Of a DNA stretch of 64,000 bases, positions 58,635 to 64,000 are shown piece after piece. Location of the stretch: NCBI GenBank assembly GCA_900545265.1, contig UQYI01000001.1, positions 1 to 64,000 of the forward strand, read 5' to 3'. The position numbers and the translations under genes were made by a program. The notes under the pieces are model-generated. The model made no database searches. It had not been told where the DNA came from and saw only the letters and a list, made by a program, of their open reading frames with translations. Every line of letters starts with the position of its first letter. Positions within the stretch are counted from its first letter, which is position 1. The stretch is from an uncultured Eubacteriales bacterium. Lineage in GTDB: Bacteria > Bacillota > Clostridia > Christensenellales > CAG-138.

Positions 58635-60005
58635 ATGTTCATCCTTATTGTGGGCCAGGGCAAGGTAGGCTCCACCCTGGCGGCTCAGCTTTCCGCCGAG
58701 GGGCACGATCTGGTGCTCATCGATACAAACAGCGCCGTGTTGCAGCATTTGCAGGAGACGCTGGATGTGGCCACTCTGTGCGGCAATGGAGCGGCGGCGG
58801 ATGTGCTGTTGGAGGCAGGAGCTGACCGGGCAGATCTGCTCATTGCCTGCACCAACGGCGACGAGGTGAACCTGCTCAGCTGCATGGTAGCCAAAAAGCT
58901 GGGGACGGAGAACACCATTGCCCGGGTGCGCAACCCGGAATATGACTTTGATCTGCGGCTGCTGAAGGACGAGCTCCACGTTTCTCTGGTCATCAACCCG
59001 GAGCTTACCGCCGCCCGGGAGATATACCGCAATTTGCAGTTTCCCACATTCATGAAGCGGGATACCTTTGTGCGGGGCAAAGCGGATCTTGTGGAGCTGC
59101 GCATCGGCAAGGACAGCCCCCTGAACGGGCTACGTCTGGCTGATCTGCCCAAAATCACCAAAGAAAAGGCTCTGATCTGCGCCGTGGAGCGGGAAGGCCG
59201 GCTGACCATTCCTCACGGCAGTTTTGTATTGCATCAGGAGGACAAGATCATCATTGCCGCCGTAGCCTCCGGTCTGGTGCGCTTTATCAAGGATCTGGGG
59301 CTGCCCCCCACCCGGATCCGTCGGGTCATGATCATCGGCGGCAGCCGCACGGCCATCCATGTGGCCAAAATGCTTATGAAGAGCCGGGTGCAGGTGACCA
59401 TTATGGAAAACAACGCTCAGCGGGCCCGGGAACTGACCCTGGAAGTGCCGGAAGCCACCGTTCTTTTCGGCAACGGCACCTTTCAGGATGTACTGGTCAG
59501 CGAGGGCATACGGGATGTGGATGCCGTGCTGGCTCTGACGGGCATAGACGAAGAAAATGTGATCATCTCCATGTTTGCCAACTACATGGGTGTGCCCAAA
59601 ACCGTTACCAAGATCGCCCGGACGGAATTCATGGACGTATTCACCCAGGCGGGACTGGATTCCATCGTCAGCCCCAAGCTGCTGACGGCCAACGAGATCA
59701 TCCGCTACGTGCGGGCCATGAGCTCCAGCGCCGGGCAGAGCATGATCGCCCTTTCCCGCATTATGGACAGTAAAGCCGAGGCTATGGAGTTTATCGTCCC
59801 CGGGGACGCCCCCTATGTGGGGATCCCCTTTAAGAACCTGACCATACAGCCCAACACCATTGTGGCGGCCATTGCCCGAGGCCGGGAGGTCATCATTCCC
59901 TCCGGCGGCGATATGCTTCTGGGAGAAGACCGGGTAGTGGTCATTACCGGCCGGGATAAATCCGTAGGCGGGCTGGAGGAGATCTTCCGGGGAGGCGTGC
60001 AATGA
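58635..60005 (+). CDS. trkA: Trk potassium uptake system peripheral protein TrkA
   Basis: 456 residues with the usual duplicated RCK layout: RCK_N 1 (MFILIVGQGKVGSTLAAQL), RCK_C 1 (about 135-220, VELRIGKDSPLNGLRLADLP), RCK_N 2 (RVMIIGGSRTAIHVAKMLM), and RCK_C 2 (about 370-456, EFIVPGDAPYVGIPFKNL). It binds NAD(H) or ATP and gates the TrkH channel. The start follows AAAAGGGG. The last four bases overlap the trkH start (ATGA), so the two are coupled. Confidence 0.95.
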   Translation: MFILIVGQGKVGSTLAAQLSAEGHDLVLIDTNSAVLQHLQETLDVATLCGNGAAADVLLEAGADRADLLIACTNGDEVNLLSCMVAKKLGTENTIARVRNPEYDFDLRLLKDELHVSLVINPELTAAREIYRNLQFPTFMKRDTFVRGKADLVELRIGKDSPLNGLRLADLPKITKEKALICAVEREGRLTIPHGSFVLHQEDKIIIAAVASGLVRFIKDLGLPPTRIRRVMIIGGSRTAIHVAKMLMKSRVQVTIMENNAQRARELTLEVPEATVLFGNGTFQDVLVSEGIRDVDAVLALTGIDEENVIISMFANYMGVPKTVTKIARTEFMDVFTQAGLDSIVSPKLLTANEIIRYVRAMSSSAGQSMIALSRIMDSKAEAMEFIVPGDAPYVGIPFKNLTIQPNTIVAAIARGREVIIPSGGDMLLGEDRVVVITGRDKSVGGLEEIFRGGVQ

Positions 60006-61456
60006 ATGCCCGCTCCGTCCGTTACTATCTGGGGCACATCCTCCGCTGGGAAGCCGTTTTGATGCTTCCCTCCCTGTTTGTCTCTCTGTACGATGGGGAA
60101 TGGGCGGCGGTAAAAGCCTTTTTGATCACCACGGCACTGCTGCTGGTGGTATCCACCTGCCTGCTGTATATCCGTCAGCAGGGCTCCCACAGCCTTCAGG
60201 CCCGGGAGGGCATGCTTACCGTGGGTCTGAGCTGGGTGCTCCTGTCTTTGTTTGGAGCCCTTCCTTTCACCCTTTGCGGGGATATCCCCCACTATATAGA
60301 CGCAGTGTTTGAATCCGTCTCCGGCTTTACCACCACAGGGGCCAGCATCCTTTCAGATGTGGAGGCGCTCCACCGCGGGATGCTGTTCTGGCGGAGCTTT
60401 ACTCATTGGGTGGGCGGTATGGGCGTGCTGGTATTCGTAATGGCCATTATCCCCCTGAGCAAGGGCAACGGAGATTCCCTTCATCTGCTCCGGGCGGAAA
60501 GCCCCGGCCCCTCCGTGGGAAAGGTAACGCCCACCATGTCCAAAAACTCCCGGGTGCTGTACGCCATCTATGTGGGCATGACACTGGTGACCATTCTGCT
60601 TCTGCTTCTGGACGGGATGCCCCTCTTTGACAGCCTGTGCAACGCCTTTGGAGCGGCGGGTACCGGAGGCTTTTCCATCAAAAACAACGGCATGAACGGC
60701 TACAGCGCCCTGTCCCAATCCATTATTACGGTGGCCATGCTGCTGTTTGGGGTAAACTTTTCCATATATTACCTTCTGCTGACCCGGGAAGCCAAACGGG
60801 CCTTTAAGGATGAAGAGCTGCGGTGGTACCTGGCCATTGTACTTCTGGCGGTAGGAGCCATTGTGATCAACGTAAAGGGCATATTCCCTTCGTTTTGGGC
60901 GGCCGTGCACCATGTGTTCTTTACCGTTTCTTCCATCATCACCACCACGGGATATGTCACGGTGGACTTTAACCTGTGGCCGGAATTTTCCCGGTGGATA
61001 CTGCTGCTGTTGATGATCCTGGGGGCTTGTGCAGGCTCTACCGGCGGCGGCACCAAGGTCTCCCGGCTGATCATGCTTTTCAAGAGCCTGAAGAACGAGG
61101 TGGCCTCCATGATGCGGCCCCGGTCCGTCCATACGGTGCGCATCAACGGCAAGCTGGTGGAGGAAAGCACCATTAAGGGCGTATATGTGTTTTATCTCAC
61201 CTATCTGTTCATTGCGCTGGTTTCCCTGCTGTTTGTTTCCACGGATAATTTTGACGGCATGACTACCTTTTCCTCCGTCATTGCCTGTTTGGGCAATATC
61301 GGTCCGGGGCTTAACCTGGTGGGGCCTACGGGGAACTTCGGCGCCTACAGCGATCTGAGCAAAATCGTTCTTTCTCTGGACATGCTGTTCGGCCGGCTGG
61401 AGATCTTCCCCCTGCTGCTGCTGTTCAGCCCTGCTGCCTGGAGCCGCCGGGGCTGA
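60002..61456 (+). CDS. trkH: Trk potassium uptake membrane protein TrkH
   Basis: 484 residues, with about ten membrane segments. Selectivity-loop sequences are visible: SVSGFTTTGASIL, FGAAGTGGFSIKNNG, SSIITTTGYVTVDFNLWP and GNIGPGLNLVGPTGNFGAYS. Together these form the four pore loops of Trk/Ktr channels. It brings potassium into the cell, controlled by TrkA. ATGA overlap with trkA. Confidence 0.95.
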   Translation: MNARSVRYYLGHILRWEAVLMLPSLFVSLYDGEWAAVKAFLITTALLLVVSTCLLYIRQQGSHSLQAREGMLTVGLSWVLLSLFGALPFTLCGDIPHYIDAVFESVSGFTTTGASILSDVEALHRGMLFWRSFTHWVGGMGVLVFVMAIIPLSKGNGDSLHLLRAESPGPSVGKVTPTMSKNSRVLYAIYVGMTLVTILLLLLDGMPLFDSLCNAFGAAGTGGFSIKNNGMNGYSALSQSIITVAMLLFGVNFSIYYLLLTREAKRAFKDEELRWYLAIVLLAVGAIVINVKGIFPSFWAAVHHVFFTVSSIITTTGYVTVDFNLWPEFSRWILLLLMILGACAGSTGGGTKVSRLIMLFKSLKNEVASMMRPRSVHTVRINGKLVEESTIKGVYVFYLTYLFIALVSLLFVSTDNFDGMTTFSSVIACLGNIGPGLNLVGPTGNFGAYSDLSKIVLSLDMLFGRLEIFPLLLLFSPAAWSRRG

Positions 61457-61499
61457 GGGATCGCCTATTCTGTTAAAGCTTATATCCCTGCTGGGGCCC

Positions 61500-62387
61500 A
61501 TGGCGCTTCTCATCGGGCTGGGGTGTCTGTGCAGAAGAAAAAATACCTTCTCCCCGGAAGAGATAGGCGGACTGAAAAAGCTGGTGGCCCGGGTGCTGCT
61601 GCCCTTTCTGGTATTTACTTCCTTTGCCACGGTGGAGCTGGAAGTGCGCACTCTGCTGCTGCCCCTGCTCAGCGCCCTGATCTTCCTGGGCGCTTTTGGG
61701 ATGGGGAAACTGTGCCGCACGCTGCCGGGGATCTATGGAGAATACCACCCCTTTGTGGCCGGCTCTACCGAAGCAGGCATGGTGGGATACGGGCTGTTTG
61801 CCATGCTCTTCGGAAAAGAGAGCCTTCCTTACTTTGTTATCTTTGATGCGGGGCAATCCCTGATCTTTTTCACGGTATATCTGCCTGCGCTGCGGCGGTT
61901 CACCGAAGGGAAGGGAACCTTTCAGCTCCGCTCCCTGCTGAAGGATCCGCTGCTGCTGAGTATGCTTCTGGGCCTGGCCGCCAATGTGACCGGCCTGTGG
62001 CAGCTGCTGTGCGCTTCCCCGGCGGGGCCGGCAGCCGAGGATATTCTGGCCGTTCTTTCGACCCCCGTATCCTGCATCATGCTGTTTGCCGTGGGCTATG
62101 GACTGCAGCCGGACAGAGATACCCTGAAGCCGGTATGCCGCTCAGCCCTGCTGCGCATAGGATATATGCTGCCCATGAGTCTTGGCCTTATGGCACTGAT
62201 CCGGCATCTGGGCATGGACGTCCGGTATGCCTGGGGCGCCTTGCTGTTCTTTGCTTTGCCCCCCAGCTATCTGCTTTCGGCCTATGTGCGGGAGGAACGG
62301 CCCCAGCACTATGTCAATACCTTTTTGAGCCTGTATGTGCTCTATACTCTGGCCGTGGCGCTGAGCATCGCCCTCTTCGCCGCCTAA
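61500..62387 (+). CDS. AEC-family transporter (auxin efflux carrier type)
   Basis: 295 residues from the ATG at 61500, but the open frame extends upstream and reads SPILLKLISLLGPMALLIGL, so the true start may be a CTG or ATT codon near 61467-61470, behind GAGGGA. About ten membrane segments in two halves (VLLPFLVFTSFATVELEVRT, EAGMVGYGLFAMLFGKESLP, STPVSCIMLFAVGYGLQPDR, LRIGYMLPMSLGLMALIRHL). AEC proteins export small organic acids or similar compounds; the substrate is unknown. It follows trkH closely and may be co-transcribed. A clear terminator follows. Confidence 0.82.
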   Translation: MALLIGLGCLCRRKNTFSPEEIGGLKKLVARVLLPFLVFTSFATVELEVRTLLLPLLSALIFLGAFGMGKLCRTLPGIYGEYHPFVAGSTEAGMVGYGLFAMLFGKESLPYFVIFDAGQSLIFFTVYLPALRRFTEGKGTFQLRSLLKDPLLLSMLLGLAANVTGLWQLLCASPAGPAAEDILAVLSTPVSCIMLFAVGYGLQPDRDTLKPVCRSALLRIGYMLPMSLGLMALIRHLGMDVRYAWGALLFFALPPSYLLSAYVREERPQHYVNTFLSLYVLYTLAVALSIALFAA

Positions 62388-62406
62388 AGAAGGCTTCCGT
62401 AAACGC

Positions 62407-62440
62407 AAACGCCCCGCCGTCAAATGACTGCGGGGCGTTT
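62407..62440 (+). terminator. Terminator of the trkAH-AEC unit
   Basis: Perfect 11-base-pair stem AAACGCCCCGC / GCGGGGCGTTT with a 12-base loop, followed by TATG. Confidence 0.75.
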
Positions 62441-62532
62441 TATGTGTGCGGATCCGAGTTGCATTTCTCCGTGCTGCCCGGAGGCCGCCGGAACGGGGCC
62501 GCTGCCTTGCGAAGGTGCGTACAGGCGGAACG

Positions 62533-62623
62533 TGGGGGCGCATGTTCCGGCGGCTCCGCCGCCGGAACGCTGCGTGGGCAAAGCCCCCGCAGGCGTGCCC
62601 GAAGGGCACGCAATGCGCCCCCA
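62533..62623. repeat. Cloverleaf intergenic element 5
   Basis: Closing stem TGGGGGCGCAT (62533-62543) / ATGCGCCCCCA (62613-62623). Arms: GTTCCGGCGGC/GCCGCCGGAAC, TGCGTGGG/CCCCCGCA (one mismatch) and GCGTGCCC/GGGCACGC. Read on the minus strand it matches element 3 arm by arm. It lies between the convergent AEC and rph genes (62388-62762). Confidence 0.85.
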
Positions 62624-62762
62624 GCCCCCGAGCCGACGCAGCCGGGAGCAGCCGGGTACCAGCCCCCGTGTGCCTCCGGCCGGCACAGATACGGAAAAAC
62701 CCCTGCCGCAGATAAAAAGGGAAACCGGCTGACCGATCTCCCCGCTGCGGCTGTAATAAACG

Positions 62763-63473
62763 CTATTTTCCCAGTATCGCCCGCTGCTTTTCCATCAGGG
62801 TGCGGATACCCGCCTCCCCCAAAGCCAGCAGTGCATCCAGTTCCCGGCGAGAAAAAGAGCGTCCTTCTCCCGTGCCCTGGATCTCGATAAACTCTCCGGC
62901 TTCGTTCATCACCAGGTTCATATCCACCTGCGCCCGGGAATCCTCCTGATAGCACAGATCCAGCAGTGGCCTGTCTCCCTCCAATCCCACGGACACGGCT
63001 GCGATCTGATGACATATGGGGTCTGCCTGAAGCCTGCCTTCCTTCAGCCAGCGATCCACTCCCAGCCGCAGGGCCGCCCAGGCTCCGGTAATGGAAGCCG
63101 TGCGGGTGCCGCCGTCAGCCTGAAGCACATCGCAGTCGATATAGATCACGTTCTCCCCCAGAGCCTGCCTGTCCAGCGCCTGCCGGAGACTCCGGCCGAT
63201 GAGCCTCTGTATCTCCGTGGAGCGGCCGTCTTTTTTGATGCCGTCCCGCTTTTTTCTGTCCCCGGTAGAACTGGGCAGCATGGCATATTCCGCCGTCAGC
63301 CAACCCATTCCCGTATTTTTCAAAAAGGGCATAGCCCCCTCCTCCAGCAAGGCGGTGCACAGCACCCGGGTTTCTCCCCAGTTGATGAGCACGGAGCCCC
63401 CTTTGGTTTTGGTAAAATCCGGTATCAGCTCCACGGGCCGCAGTTCTGCCGCCCCTCTGCCGTCAAAGCGCAT
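62763..63473 (-). CDS. rph: Ribonuclease PH
   Basis: 236 residues from MRFDGRGAAELRPVELIPDF; this ATG has GGAGG five bases upstream and matches the family start (MRxxGR). Signature blocks: GSVLINWGETRVLCTALLEEG, GMGWLTAEYAMLPSSTGDRK, GRSTEIQRLIGRSLRQA, DCDVLQADGGTRTASITGA and SVGLEGDRPLLDLCYQED. It trims tRNA 3' ends by phosphorolysis. Normal length. Confidence 0.95.
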   Translation of the reverse strand: MRFDGRGAAELRPVELIPDFTKTKGGSVLINWGETRVLCTALLEEGAMPFLKNTGMGWLTAEYAMLPSSTGDRKKRDGIKKDGRSTEIQRLIGRSLRQALDRQALGENVIYIDCDVLQADGGTRTASITGAWAALRLGVDRWLKEGRLQADPICHQIAAVSVGLEGDRPLLDLCYQEDSRAQVDMNLVMNEAGEFIEIQGTGEGRSFSRRELDALLALGEAGIRTLMEKQRAILGK

Positions 63474-63597
63474 GAAATCCTCCATCTTTCCCCTGCTTTC
63501 CGGGCCAGTGCCCTGTTTTTCCTTATACTAACACGATAGTAGGAGATTGTCTATTCCGGAAAACGCACAGCTCGAAAACCGTCCGGCTCCGGGGAAG

Positions 63598-63679
63598 GGC
63601 GCTGCGCTTTGGCAAAGCCAAAGACAGCGGGCCCCGCTTGCTGGGCCCGCTGGGGCGGCGTACCGCCGCTCGCAGCGCC
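63598..63679. repeat. Cloverleaf intergenic element 6
   Basis: Closing stem GGCGCTGCG (63598-63606) / CGCAGCGCC (63671-63679). Arms: CTTTGGC/GCCAAAG, CAGCGGGCCC/GGGCCCGCTG and GCGGCG/CGCCGC. Subfamily with the CTTTGG arm. It lies between rph and the partial gene at the window end (63474-63820). Confidence 0.8.
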
Positions 63680-63760
63680 TCCTCCGTCTATGCGCAGGCC
63701 TTCGATCTTTCACCGATTGCCCGCCCAGCGAACCCGTTTTGCTCATGTTTTTCCGTATAG

Positions 63761-63795
63761 AAAAAGCCGCCGGAGCTTCCGCACCGGCGGCTTCT
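63761..63795 (-). terminator. Terminator of the partial gene at the window end
   Basis: Stem GCCGCCGG / CCGGCGGC with a 10-base loop, followed on the minus strand by TTTTTCTAT. Confidence 0.75.
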
Positions 63796-63820
63796 TGCCA
63801 TGTTTGTTTTCGCCTGCAGC

Positions 63821-64000
63821 TCACGCTCTGGGAGCGGCGGCAGGGGCCGCAGTCCGGCGGGGACGGCGGGTGGTCTTGGGGGGCTCGGTGAGCTCCTCTT
63901 TGGGGGCGGTGAGCTCCTCCGGGGCATGGATCAGCAGGGGGGCAGCGGTCTTATTGATCACGTCTGCGTTGATCTGACATTCCACAATACCTTCCTGAGA
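63821..64000 (-). CDS. C-terminal 59 residues of a protein cut by the window edge
   Basis: The minus strand from 64000 reads SQEGIVECQINADVINKTAA, then LLIHAPEELTAPKEELTEPP, and ends in a basic Pro/Ala/Arg-rich tail (KTTRRPRRTAAPAAAPRA) with a TGA at 63821-63823. A terminator follows 26 bases later, which supports a real gene end. The Pro/Lys/Arg-rich tail suggests a nucleic acid-binding or flexible C-terminus, but the identity cannot be given from this piece. Confidence 0.55.
   Translation of the reverse strand, partial: SQEGIVECQINADVINKTAAPLLIHAPEELTAPKEELTEPPKTTRRPRRTAAPAAAPRA

Overview
The window most likely comes from a chromosome of an anaerobic Gram-positive bacterium of the class Clostridia (Bacillota). 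The evidence is strong AAGGAGG-type ribosome binding sites, SigA-type promoters, a Gram-positive LexA (DinR) box, secreted WapA-like RHS toxins with lipoprotein partners, and a selenocysteine-dependent D-proline reductase (Stickland) operon. No rRNA, tRNA or CRISPR array was seen.

Layout. (1) 1-24.7 kb, minus strand: an RHS polymorphic-toxin island with two full-size secreted RHS genes (3940-10878 and 15956-24680, the second split by a frameshift in an A7 tract). They are followed by displaced tips, immunity-like genes and debris. Four different C-terminal toxin domains are visible: an HExxH metallopeptidase, a HINT-released small domain, a PD-(D/E)XK-like nuclease and an NlpC/P60 peptidase. 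(2) 25.1-27.4 kb, plus strand: a WYL regulator, then an XRE regulator and ImmA/IrrE peptidase pair behind a promoter carrying a perfect LexA box. (3) 27.5-35.9 kb, minus strand: an oligopeptide ABC transporter (oppA-B-C-D-F order) with unusual subunits. The OppC-like permease carries an RCC1 beta-propeller in its first outside loop, the OppF-like ATPase has an insertion of about 190 residues, and the binding protein is oversized. (4) 36.4-37.4 kb, plus strand: a pentapeptide-repeat protein and a small unknown protein. (5) 37.5-44.2 kb, minus strand: the D-proline reductase operon prdF, permease (frameshifted), prdC, prdA, small CBO2463-type protein, prdB (UGA-encoded selenocysteine with SECIS hairpin). 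(6) 44.7-64 kb: mostly housekeeping genes, namely a YitT family protein, LysR, Xaa-Pro aminopeptidase, TetR with a divergent epimerase, XRE with a divergent membrane protein, thioesterase, PHP phosphoesterase, ftsH-hpt-tilS, D-2-hydroxyacid dehydrogenase, trkA-trkH, an AEC transporter and rph.

How parts fit. Peptide import (opp), Xaa-Pro aminopeptidase, proline racemase and D-proline reductase can be read as a route from proline-containing peptides to 5-aminovalerate; this link is inferred from proximity. The RHS island looks like a contact-dependent toxin locus that has repeatedly swapped and lost tips.

Most notable: the OppC-RCC1 chimera, and a family of six intergenic elements in the 44-64 kb part, each folding into a near-perfect three-armed cloverleaf with a closing stem, whose arms differ in sequence but keep pairing.
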